A stretch of DNA of 64,000 bases from Seiridium cupressi (Eukaryota; Ascomycota; Sordariomycetes; Amphisphaeriales; Sporocadaceae): positions 62,001 through 126,000 of the forward strand of contig JARVKI010000114.1 in assembly GCA_036674765.1 (NCBI GenBank), written 5' to 3'. Made by a program: the position numbers and the translations under genes. Of this stretch, positions 11,894 to 22,521 are shown in pieces (the first letter of the stretch is position 1; each line of letters opens with the position of its first letter). The notes beneath the pieces are model-generated. The model saw nothing but the letters and a program-made list of their open reading frames with translations. It was not told the DNA's origin and did no database searches.

Positions 11894-12179
11894 TAGTTCT
11901 AGGGCTGAGAGCTCTGTTTTTGCGGCGACTAGTGCACACCCACGTTTCGCCGTGATTCGAGATTTTCTTGTGGTATGCCATATACCTCGTCCTAATCCGC
12001 GCTGTCTCAAATCAGATTCATAACTCGCGTGCGCTCTCGTCAGTGTATCGTGAGCCTCCTCTACAATAACTCCACGCGGGACGTCGAACGCATCATCGCC
12101 CAATTTGAAGATTTCCAAGATGCCGCCATAGTCCCGTTCCGCTACGAGTCTCTGCTTGTTGGATATCCTTTCAAGGTTA

Positions 12180-13296
12180 AAACGATGGCCTATCCGAGTT
12201 CCACTCGCAAGACAGAAGCTGGACTTGGTACGGCCTGTCTCGCTGCCTCATCTCATCTATGAGGCTGTCACGATAGTTCATGTTAGGATTGTCGACCAGG
12301 GCGTACCCATTCACATCCTAGACCCTGACTTCAGTGAACTTCCTGTCACTAGCATAGAACACGGTCCGCTCTTCTTGGCTATCGAAGTAGAGCAGACCTT
12401 CTGACGGTGTTGTGCTTTTGTGTCGACGCTTGAGGCGGTAATCGATCATCCAAACATTCGCCAAATCTGTCAATCTGTAGAAAAGCTCGGTGCAGGAAGC
12501 CATGACCTCTGTCGATGGATGTGCTACCTCGATAGCGATGTTTTCAGGCCCCATGAGTCCCACCCTCATGACCACTGTGGGACGTCATTGATCGAAGGAT
12601 CCTCACCGAAGAAGTCATCGTCCCAATCGAAGACATTGTCCCACGATGTGCCTATGGTGAGCCCGTAGCATGGTTGTAGAATTACTATAACACTTAGAGT
12701 CAATGATTTATTCTTCGGGTACGATTGGCGAGTAGTTGGAGCTAAAGTTCATAATCCAGGAGCAGAAATGCTTGATCAGCAAGTGGTAGCTCCTGGAACT
12801 GACCATAGAGGGCATGTGATAACTCTGGAAAGTTTCCAACTCAGGTCCTGATGCGGTAATATCCGGTAGCGATGCAGGGGTGTGTATTCCTCGACACCGT
12901 TTGGCGCACAGTATACGTTGTGGAAAGCTCCTGTCCCCGACATGAAATACTCACTTTCTCGCTGTGGCTGTAAGGGTCTCGGAAACCAGCGCAATATTCG
13001 AGCGCGGCTCTCCTTGCAAGGTGTCAACAGTCCGCGGTCCACTAGATATATGGACGGATTACGGATAATCCAGGATCGTTGGTCATACTGGAGGTGATGC
13101 TGGCCGAGGTAGTCGACGAATGGGGCTTGTAAGAGATAGGCCTGTTTCGTATCCAGGAGGGTCTCGTCAATCGAGAAAGCGTCATCGTACTCCAGCGAGA
13201 ATACATGCGCACCAGGTCTCTCGTTGCGAACTGCAGCATCCCAGATCTGGTCGCCCAGCTCCTTTGGAGTCGTCGGAAATGGTGGAAGGTGGCCAT
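12180..13296 (-). pseudogene. Frameshifted 2EXR-family gene
   Basis: The minus strand from ATG 13296 reads MATFHHFRRL and then, one base out of frame, PKELGDQIWDAAVRNERPGA. This is the N-terminal signature of fungal 2EXR proteins (F..F..LP.ELR..IW). One C is missing in the CTCC run near 13265. The frame continues as VFSLEYDDAFSIDETLLDTK and IIRNPSIYLVDRGLLTPCKE to about 12780. It then passes through FDWDDDFFGEDPSINDVPQW into a third frame with ENIAIEV (about 12540), where the family usually has a similar motif. TAG after FTEVRV (12318) is followed in frame by DVNGYALVDNPNMNYRDSLI, so at least two frameshifts and one stop are present. 2EXR proteins have no established function. Remnant sequence may extend to about 11930. 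Confidence 0.7.
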
Positions 13297-14084
13297 GATT
13301 CTTATTTGTCTGCTAGACTAGTCTCTGGCGTTCGCCCTGTGTTGCTGATGCGCTACAGTGGGGGGCCTGCGGCCCCACAGACACACCTATCTCGCACAGT
13401 TCCTTGTTCGTTATACACCGTCTACGATAACCCCTCGGTTTCGAGGACTTGGTCGGCAAGAGTTATGTTGAGAGTATTTACTGTCTGGCTTTGATTATAT
13501 CAAGCGCACTTGTATGAACCACAAATATAATCACTCAACGAACTTTCAGACTTGACCGTCTAGGGGCAGCTTGCGGAGGCGGCAAGTATCGAGGTGAATT
13601 GACCGCTGCTACCAGCTATGCTAGAGCTCCCGGGGCCTGGTGAAGCCATGACGAGGGTCTTGGCACAGCTACGATTCGAGTCACAGTGCTCAGATTAGAT
13701 GTTAAGTTTAGCAAAATATGTGATATGGAATGAAACCGTGGTATCAGAGGCCTATGGTTTGATCTGTCCAGATCGCAAGTCATTTGGGGCTTCTCTAAAT
13801 TTATCAATCGTTGATTTTAATCGTTGGTATACTCTTCCTCGTAATTATGTACACCCTTTACATGTGGTATCTCTCACGTTGGCCTCCCGAGTCTGTGTTG
13901 TCGTCACATCAAAACACGGATTAAAAATTGCGTATAAAACAAGTTGTAGCAACGCATGAAACACCACCATTTCTTCCCCTCTTACATTCATATTTACTCA
14001 TATTTTATCCACCCCTGGGAACTGTGGTTGCAAACAAACGTTGCGCAGCTCTAACTTTCGATAAAACATCTTGGGAAACATACT
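13297..14084. other. Gene-free stretch
   Basis: It lies between the start of the 2EXR relic and the stop of the acidic orphan gene. Only short ORFs (13120-13494 and 13699-13959, plus strand) without recognisable features. Confidence 0.45.
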
Positions 14085-14837
14085 TTAACCCTTCCATCCT
14101 CGAATCAACTTCTCACGCACTTTTCGGGCTCTCTTCATAATGTCCTTGGGAGAGATGCTTTTGAGATCCTTTGCCAGCTTCCGTTTGGCCTCTAGGATCT
14201 TTCGGTCGAGTCGGCAAACCAGGTTGTAGAATACTGTGATCTCTGCCTTGCTTAAAGCAGGCTCTTCCTCGACTTCAGCAATCCGGGGAGCGAGCTCAAC
14301 CTCGGGAGGGAGCTCAATCTCAGGAGGGACGTACGCCGGAGGATCTTCACTCACTGGTGGCTCCTCCTCCGGATTTCGAGGGACATAAAGAGGGAGAGGC
14401 TCGTCGTATTCTTCCTCATCCACTAGCTCAATGTGGGGATTCGTCGCGCCCGATTCGACATCTGACTCTTGATCTGCATAATCGGGATAGTTGGAGACCA
14501 CTGACTCGACGTCACTAATGTCTCGCGGAGGTTCGACGAATAAGCCTTGATCCATAAGATCTAGATCTTCATCCGTATAAATTCGCAAAGTCGATGGCAA
14601 CACGACATTAGTCGTGCCAGATATGGGCTCGCCAAAATTGACGGCCTGCATATACTCACAGAAATCATCCACGTCTTCCCAATATTCTTTGTGGATGATC
14701 TCATCGGCCTCCTTCTCGATGATAACATACGAGTGTGCTGAAAATGCATATCGGATCATCGGCTCCCACCTGGAATCTGTGGCAGGCCTTGGAGCTAGTA
14801 GAGGGGAAAACATCGTCGTAGTCATTGCAACGCTCAT
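14085..14837 (-). CDS. Acidic, Pro-rich orphan protein with PPxY motif
   Basis: A single-exon ORF of 250 residues if started at MSVAMTTTMFSPLL (14837). The frame stays open to 14990, but the extra 51 residues look like untranslated or hydrophobic noise. The N-terminal ~70 residues are ordinary. The middle is very acidic and proline-rich, with EDPPAYVPP (a PPxY motif near residue 180) and DEPLPLY. The last ~45 residues are strongly basic and probably helical (LDRKILEAKRKLAKDLKS). PPxY motifs bind WW domains, for example those of Rsp5/Nedd4 ubiquitin ligases, but whether this one does is unknown. No family recognised. It is divergent from the gene at 15281, about 440 bases away. Confidence 0.6.
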   Translation of the reverse strand: MSVAMTTTMFSPLLAPRPATDSRWEPMIRYAFSAHSYVIIEKEADEIIHKEYWEDVDDFCEYMQAVNFGEPISGTTNVVLPSTLRIYTDEDLDLMDQGLFVEPPRDISDVESVVSNYPDYADQESDVESGATNPHIELVDEEEYDEPLPLYVPRNPEEEPPVSEDPPAYVPPEIELPPEVELAPRIAEVEEEPALSKAEITVFYNLVCRLDRKILEAKRKLAKDLKSISPKDIMKRARKVREKLIRGWKG

Positions 14838-15280
14838 TACTGCTTCTCTTTCGGAGATCTGTGTTTTGTAAGGTAAAGACGGGAACGAGTATCGCTGGTG
14901 ACGTGGCAGGTAAAAGGAAGTACTTATAGGGCCTGTGACTGTCAAACAGAAAAAGATGTTGTTTATACACAAAATCACTGTTAATGTCAATTAAAGAAGA
15001 TCAAAACAATGTCGTTGTCATAACGCGCGGCCTTGAATTCCTACCGAACAAGCTCACTGTTTTCGGCATTTGAGCATTCCCTTGTTCTTCGACAATAGCC
15101 TTGCTCCTTTTTATTCTCTCTTGGTTTGTTCGTTGCAAAACAATGGATCTCGGCGCCCATTGTTCTGGGTAAATATTTGTATCATTTCGCCTCTAGTACT
15201 AAGATATGCTCCGATACGGCTGAAGGCTCCTTGAATAATGCTTTCAATCTTGGTTTACCCAAATTGAAAGCTAAAGAAAG
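14838..15280. promoter_or_regulatory. Shared upstream region of two divergent orphan genes
   Basis: Position only: it separates the starts at 14837 (minus) and 15281 (plus) and presumably contains both promoters. I see no specific site. Confidence 0.3.
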
Positions 15281-15781
15281 ATGCTACCACCAAAAAGTGA
15301 AGGTATTGTATATTCCAAGACACTACCTCTAGAACTGGAAAAGGAGTTGAGAGACTTGGTGTTTGACGCAGGCCGTGCTCCGAAGGATGGAATGCCTCAA
15401 CTCATTGTAGGGAATGCAGCGTCATGTTGCCATAGTGTGTACTATGAGAGACCGGAAGGTGTTGGATTGTACTTCCACCACCAGAAAACAAAGTCTTACA
15501 GCGAGTGTAAGTGCATGATCAAGGGCCTACGGAATACTACGACGTTCCAGATACCTAGGGCCTTGGACTTCTATCGGATCTGGCTAATCGCTATAAACGA
15601 ACCCCGCATGGAACCTAGGTTGGCAGCCATAGTTGTTATGAAACTGTTCTTAGGAGTGGATGTTCCCCAGATATTTCAAACTGGCTTCAATCTATTCCGC
15701 CTGAAACTCAATCGGCCATCATTAGATGTGTCTACTACCGACTCGACACCTAGACAGGAGACTGATCTGCAGCTGAAATGA
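15281..15781 (+). CDS. Orphan protein, 166 residues
   Basis: A single-exon ORF from ATG 15281 to TGA 15779-15781. Its start, SKTLPLELEKELRDLVFDAG, faintly recalls the LP.ELR..I opening of 2EXR proteins, but the rest does not support that family. A Cys pair (SECKCM) and a hydrophobic stretch (PRLAAIVVMKLFLGV) are visible. No signal peptide. Codon use looks ordinary. Function unknown. Confidence 0.4.
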   Translation: MLPPKSEGIVYSKTLPLELEKELRDLVFDAGRAPKDGMPQLIVGNAASCCHSVYYERPEGVGLYFHHQKTKSYSECKCMIKGLRNTTTFQIPRALDFYRIWLIAINEPRMEPRLAAIVVMKLFLGVDVPQIFQTGFNLFRLKLNRPSLDVSTTDSTPRQETDLQLK

Positions 15782-17063
15782 GAAGGTGCGCTTCTTGAAA
15801 TTCTGTTGGACTATAGGCAGAACCTAGTTCAGTAGAGAAACTTCTGATTACCGAAAGCGTTCCACGATTGAAAAGAAATAAAGAAAAAAGAAATGAAAAA
15901 GGAAAAAAGAGAACAAAAGGAAGACAAACAAACACGTGGAAGACAGGAACATACAAACGAAGTAAGTTTCTCATCATTGGCAGTCAAAAGCTTCTTGTAA
16001 TTCTGATAAGCGTTATTTTTGTTATTTTGTAACAGGCATAAAGAAAAAATGATTGCCAGTTGGTGGGTCTATGGCTAATCTCTGTTGATATGGGTAAATC
16101 AGTATTCAAGTGGTTCGGTATTAGGATAAGTTTTGAGCATAGCTCCAAGACTGCGTTGTCCGATTCTTTTGCTACCTGCGAAGGATAACAGAAGGCATCC
16201 AGATTATTTACTGCGTATTCCGCGAATTTTTCCAGCCTTGTAAGACTTAGGCGTTGCGTGTGCTTGTCTGCCAAGCACTGTGTGATCGAGCATTCAAGTG
16301 TCAAGGACCCAGACGGTTCCTTCTGTCACATAGGTAGGCCCAAGGTGACAGCTCTGGAGTGGGAGCTCGGAGCTTAATTCCAGCTCCTCAGCTTTTGTAA
16401 TCTACACAATTCATGGGACCTTCGAGCTTAGCCTTTTTGACCCTCTTGATCCGTGACAGAATTTAAGCAAGTTACGGAAATTTTTAAAAGCTTTTTATAA
16501 GACATTTTAAACATGAAGTTTATATATAATTAACTGGAATCTGCGCTACTCACATGAATTGAGCGTGAACCTCGACTTCGAGCAAGCCTGGGACGAGGAC
16601 GCTATAGGAACCCATTGCCGCCAAAACCTGGCAAAGTACCGAGTAACTACCTAGGCAACCACTCGGAAAGAACTACAGGGATGCAGGCTTGTGTACTGGG
16701 CTCAATCTCACATTGAGAGCCTAGAAGGTAAAAAGTGCACGGGGCCTTGGAGGATATGCGATGCAGAAAACTGTCAGGAAAATTAATCGTCGCTCTCGTT
16801 GGCCGTGTCCGACTATCAGTCAGGTAAATTCGTAGATACATTGTTGTGAGCCAATCCGAAGCTCGCAGGAGCTGAGTCCAGAGTGGGGCCACGTCGGAAC
16901 GGAAGCAATAATTAGCCGAATCTTTCCCAATTGTGCGCTGTGAGCGGCCAAATTTTGGTGGGGAGCTTGCAATAAAATTTTTGGAGATAGCAGCACCTGC
17001 GAGCTTCAATCACCAAGCCGATTTGCAGCCAAACAATCGACAATTGCCAGCGCAACCGGCACC
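15782..17063. other. Intergenic stretch with A-rich tract; NOP56 promoter side
   Basis: Purine-rich, A-rich DNA at 15865-15930. Short ORFs at 15984-16304 and 16647-17009 (minus) look spurious. The last few hundred bases must hold the NOP56 promoter and 5' UTR; no site is assigned. Confidence 0.4.
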
Positions 17064-18842
17064 ATGGGGAAGATCGACTACCTCTTGCACGAAAATGCCA
17101 CTGGGTATGCCTTGTTCAAGGTCGTACACCAACCGGACCGCATCAGCGGCGCCGACTCGCAAAACCTAGCCACCTTCGGCAAGATGGTGGATTTGGTGTC
17201 TTTCGCTCCAGTAAGCAATTGTCCCCGACTCGATGGAAGTTGATTCAGTACTGACTTGTGTGTGCAGTGGAGGTGAGTCGAGAATCTGTGGGAAACTATC
17301 TCAGGAAGTGGCCACTGACATGATCCTTACTAGGAATGCCGCCGATGCGTTGGAGAACATCAACGATATCTCTGAGGGTATCTTGAACGAGTACCTGCGA
17401 TCGAACCTCGAGCTGAACCTGCCCAAGGCGACAAGCAAGTCGCCAGTCACTCTCGCCGTCCAAGACAAGAATCTGGGAGGTGCCATCAAGGCTGCTTTCC
17501 CCGGCATTGACGCCGAGACTGCTGATACCAGCGACGCTGCCGCCGATCTCCTTCGTGGTGTCAGAACTCATTCCGAAAAGTTGTTGAAGGGCCTGCAGGA
17601 TGGAGATGTTGCCCGTGCCCAGCTTGGTCTCGGTCACGCTTATTCTCGAGGCAAAGTCAAGTTCAACGTCCACAAGAATGACAACCACAGTATGTCATTC
17701 CCTCACGCAATACTCGGGTTCCCTGCGCGGCGCGTCTATTATATTGTGATCACGACTAACTTTTCTACCAGTAATCCGCGCTATTGCTACTCTGGATAAC
17801 TTGGACAAGGGTATCAACCTTTTCTCTCAGAAGCTGAGGGAAGCATACTCTTGGCATTTCCCCGAGCTTTACGCAATTGTTTCTGATAACCTCGGATTCG
17901 CCCGAGCGGCTCTTTTCATCGGAGACAAGTCGACTCTTTCGGACGATAAGCTCCACGAGCTTGCCGCTTTGGTCGACGAGGACGAGGAGAAGGCTACCGA
18001 GATCATCGGCAAGGCCAAGATCTCCATGGGCCGAGACATTTCAGAAGCCGACTTGGAGAACATTGTCTCCTTTGCCAGCCGCGTTGTCAAGCTTGCCGAA
18101 TACAGGCGGTCGCTGTACAACTACCTCACCGAGAAAATGAGCACTGTTGCTCCCAACCTTGCCGCTCTTATCGGAGAAGTGGTTGCAGCTCGTCTTATCC
18201 AGAAGGCTGGTAGTCTGACCAACTTGTCCAAATACCCTGCCTCGACCCTGCAAATTCTTGGTGCCGAGAAGGCTCTGTTCCGAGCGCTCAAGACAAAGGG
18301 CAACACTCCCAAGTTCGGTCTCATCTATCACAGTTCCTTCATTGGCAAGGCGAACACCAAGGACAAGGGCCGCATCTCCAGGTATCTTGCCAACAAGTGC
18401 TCTATTGCCAGCAGAATCGACAACTTTGCCGAGCAGCCCTCCAAGAAGTTTGGTGAGGTGCTTAAGCAGCAAGTTGAGGACCGGCTGGAGTTCTATTCCA
18501 CTGGAAAGAAGCCCACCAAGAATGTTGATGCCATGGTAAGCCCCTCTAGATACGTCCGTAAAGTAACTGTGCTGATTCCCATTGTAGGACAAGGCTATGC
18601 AAGATATTCTGGCTGACGGTCAGTCCTTGGCCGTTGACTTCGAAATGATCGATGCACCTGGCCCCGAAGAGACCGAGGGCAAGAAGGAGAAGAAGTCCAA
18701 GGACAAGAAGGAAAAGAAAGACAAGAAAGAGAAGAAGGAAAAGAAACGCAGCCATAGTGAAGTCAACGGTGATGCCGAGGCAGAGCCTGAACAAGTGAAC
18801 GGCGAGAAGAAGAAAAAGAAGAAGAGGAAGTCAGAGGCTTAA
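17064..18842 (+). CDS. NOP56: NOP56, box C/D snoRNP core protein
   Basis: NOP56 is a nucleolar core protein of box C/D snoRNPs, which guide 2'-O-methylation and processing of rRNA together with Nop58, fibrillarin and Snu13. The 508-residue model starts [20 protein letters not shown]. It has five exons: 17064-17210, 17268-17272, 17334-17689, 17772-18535 and 18588-18842, with introns of 52-82 bases and good donors and branch points. The second exon is only five bases (TGGAG); splicing it in gives [21 protein letters not shown], exactly in frame. The N-terminal NOP5 domain is followed by a coiled coil and the Nop RNA-binding domain (about residues 190-410, with [26 protein letters not shown] and KYGLI-like FGLIYHSSF). 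The C-terminal tail is a KKEKK-rich nucleolar-type tail. It is an intact housekeeping gene. Confidence 0.96.
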
Positions 18843-20786
18843 GTGGGTCACCCTTTGTTCTCTCTTCCTTTCTCAATTGATCGGGCTCTTAAGGGTTGGT
18901 CGACTCGGTGGTTACGATCACGCATGGTTCGGCGTTTTGGAAAATCTTGTTTGACGTGTACATTCCGTGGGCTCATACCCCGTTTCTACTTGTGTCTTAA
19001 GTTGAGACGCTCTTCTTCAACGGCGTAATAGGAGTAGTGGGTGTAGTTATCTAAACGTTATCATCTACCCCATTTGGCATGGCGATGGCGATCGCAGTAT
19101 GACAGCATGCGAGGTGCTGTTGGAAGATGCTTGCAGTGCCGTGCTTTCTAGGATCTTGGCTAACCTAACTACATTGCTCTTTGATGACTTGTGCATAGGC
19201 TACGAAGAGCAGATAAGTTTGACCTCTTGTGTGTTTTCTGAGTATATAGTAAGATTTTTGACGGTCGCTAGCCATTTGGGTCTCATGGATTATAGTTAAC
19301 GTTTCGGTGCGCGAGCAAATAGTGTCGGCACTGTTGATCCACCCCGATAATCACGGGAACTGTAGACGCGTACCGACACGAATTTTTGACGACAGGACTA
19401 CACAGCAAAGCAAATTTCTCAGCTTGGGGTTCTTTAAGTCGGCGGAAACTCGTCATTCTAGATGCGACGATTGAATCGAGTCTGAAACGGGGTTGGGGAT
19501 GGTCATCTCCAGTATTTGTGGGGTCGATACTCTTCCGCTGGGTCTGATATCGGGGCCGGCTTTTACGTGTAGGCCCGGTATTAGCTCGAACTGCACGGGA
19601 GGAAACGGGTCGGGCATGGTCGCCAAGTCAGGTTTTCTGGAGCCAGACGAACAATCGTGCTGAGACGACATGGAGGTTGCATCGTATTGTATCGCATAGC
19701 ATCGCACCTCATAAGGCGACGGAGCGTAAATGAACTCTCGGCCTTAAGGATGACGGCACATTGCGGCCACCCAAATCCCGAGTTACAATCCCATAGAGTC
19801 AGTCGCACGCAATTGTGCGAGAAAGACAAACGTACGATTTGCATAATAGCCAATGCCAATATCGGATGCAGTGGATCTCGCTATACGATAGCGCCCTAGG
19901 GGAAAAGGAAGTAGATAGAGCAGCGACAAGTCTACATAGGCGGACTAGCTCGGTTGTTGATCTCTTTGGAAGATCACCATCTCCAGCGGCGATGGGTGAC
20001 CTGTGCGCATTCCCACCCCTTGGACTATCCTTCGGTATGGAGTAGGGATCGTCGTGGGTGGGTGAGTACTGTGGTCCTCGGAGTTTGCGGGCGGGGAAGT
20101 GGTTCTTGTACCAGATATACGGGGGATTCAATGGGTCCGCATCGTGATGGTGAAGAATGGGGTAGAGATCGAGGGGATCGTGAGAACATGTTTGCGGCCC
20201 ACAGGTCGATGTTGGCGGTAACTGTCAGTGTCGGTTTGGTACACACATGCCAAGATGCCGCAAGCGCTCGAGCTTCCGTGAAGCAAATAGCACAGCTTTT
20301 ATGCATGCTGGTGCATGCATGGACTCACGATCGATGTTATAGTGCACATTTGAAAGTCACTTGGTAAAGACACGTTGTTCTTCATATTCCATCATGAATT
20401 GATCAACTCTATATTGAAGTTGTCGTGAAATCTAATCGTAACTCTCCGTGGGTATATGTGCAAGCACCAAAGTCCGAATGCTGTGTAGAATCTATCCAAT
20501 CTATACAGTTTATCCGTCTATTCTTTTGTCGTGTATTGTTCTCAACCCAGACGCCAGTAACATCATGACGCTAGGTTGGGGAGTAAAAACAATTTACTCC
20601 AATAGCCGACGGCTTGGGTGTCGACAGTGGCAGGCGCCTTTTGCCGTTAACTCGAGCATATCAATTTGATTAGCTCTTGGGTATCATGTGCCAGGCCGCA
20701 GACCTGGGAGGGTCGAGCATAGCCAGTAGCTCGAGAATAATCGTACTCCAGCATGTCCAGCGTCATAGGTTCGTACGCGAAACTTC
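18843..20786. other. Gene-free stretch between NOP56 and a transporter
   Basis: It contains the 3' ends of two convergent genes and only short overlapping ORFs on both strands (longest 137 codons at 19954). None has a motif. No repeat was recognised. Confidence 0.45.
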
Positions 20787-22521
20787 TCAAGACATCAAAG
20801 CATTGGCGTTGTCAATGTTCGACGCCTGGTTTTCCTTCTCGGCCGAGCCCCTTCCAAGTTCACCAGTCTCATCATCCGAGCTGTTGACATGGTACTTAAG
20901 AGCGTATTCGCGCACCTCATCCGCGGTGAGCTTGGGCAGTTCCTTTGCAGCCTTGACATAGCTGATCTTCTCATCATGGCCCTTGGCGAAGATGATGTCG
21001 ATCTCCTCGAGGGATCTGCCAGATGTCTCAGGGTAGTAGAAGTAAAGGATGGGAAGGAAGATGGCATTGAGGGCTGCAAAGAACAGGTATGTGCCCCAGC
21101 CAATGCTGTCGATAAGCACGGGAGTGATCATGACGATGAAAAAGTTCCACAGCCAGTTGGAGACGGTGGATGTGGCATTGGCCTTCGCACGAGTCTTGAG
21201 AGGGTTGATCTCGGCAGGATACAGCCAAGGGAGAGGTAGCCATGTAGCGCCAAAGAATGCGATGTAGGTGAAGAGACCAACACCGGCACCCTTACCAGCC
21301 GAGGCGGTACCCGGAATCAGTGCGCCGAAAACGAGGACCATGGACAAGCATTGTCCAATAGTACCGATGAAGAAGAGCTTGCGTCGGCCGAGACGCTCAA
21401 CGGCGTACCAAGATGTGCAAGCAAACAGAGCGTAAACAACCATGTTGATACCGCCAAGCAGAAGGGCCAAGTTCTCAGTAGTACCAATGGAGGTTTGGAA
21501 CAGAATTGGGAAGTAGTAGATAACGGCGTTGCAACCAGACAGCTGCTGCATCATCTGAGAACCGGCGCCGAGCAGAAGACGGCGGAGATGTTGGGTCCTG
21601 CCATTGGTGAACAATTCCTTCATGGAAGTGTTGCCACTTGCCATGCCTGCTGCGCGGATAGCGTCGTTGATAACAGTGATCTGGCCCTGCACCTCTTCGT
21701 GCTCGCGATGCTTATCAGCGAGCGCTGCCAACACCGTGTTTGCCTCTTCTTCGCGTCCGTGTGACAGGAGCCATCGCGGTGACTCAGGTAGACGCAGCAT
21801 GAGCACCAGGATAACAAGAGCAAATGCGATTTGGAAGGCGATGGGGAAGCGCCAGACGAAGGCGTGGGGTCCGTATGTGCAACCATAGTCGATCCAGTAT
21901 GCAACCAATGTACCAACGGCGACATTTCCGCCTTCGATACAGATCAACTTGCCTCGATTGTGCGCTGGGGAGCACTCGGCCTGGTATGTAGGTACAGTTG
22001 ACGTATTGATTCCGTTACCAATCTGGAAGGGTTAGCGATGATGCTGCGTATGATAAGGTATTTCCCGGACTTACTCCTGTAATGCATCGTCCTATAATGA
22101 ATTGCGCGGTCGCACCAGCACCGGGAGGAACAGAGGCGATTTGAATGATGACACCAATGATCATAACAGCAGCACCGAGGAAGATGGAGTATCGGCGCCC
22201 GAGGCGGTCACCGAAGGTCAGAATGAAGGAGGCCCCGAGGAAGCAGCCGACAGCATAGATGGAAGTGATGAAACCTTGCCAGGTGCTGTCACCATCGACC
22301 TCGGGGAAGTCGGACACGAAAGCAGGGGACGAGATGATACCGGCCATGACACCCTGGTCATAACCGAATAGCAAGAAATCCGTCGTTGCAAGCGCCGTGA
22401 TATACTTCTGAAGAGTGCTGCCGCTCTTGGACCAGTAGGTAGGAATGCCATGAGCATTGTCCTTGTGGCCAGTCCGTACTGGCTTCAACTTCTCCAACTT
22501 TTCCATCTTCGACTTCGCCAT
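20787..22521 (-). CDS. MFS sugar transporter (hexose/glycerol-type, SP family)
   Basis: A plasma-membrane sugar:proton symporter-type protein of the major facilitator superfamily, 560 residues, 12 predicted transmembrane helices. Two exons, 22075-22521 and 20787-22022, flank an intron at 22023-22074 (GTAAGT donor, GCTAAC branch); splicing gives FIIGRCITGIGNGINTSTVP. Family marks in order are FGYDQGVMAGI, GDRLGRRYS (loop 2-3 motif), PESPRWL, QQLSGCNAVIYYFP (sugar-binding helix 7), ERLGRRK, NWLWNFF and PETSGRSLEEID. The start follows a Lys-rich cytoplasmic N-terminus. The exact substrate cannot be told from sequence. The upstream region holds several SYGGRG words that could bind the carbon repressor CreA. 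Confidence 0.92.
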
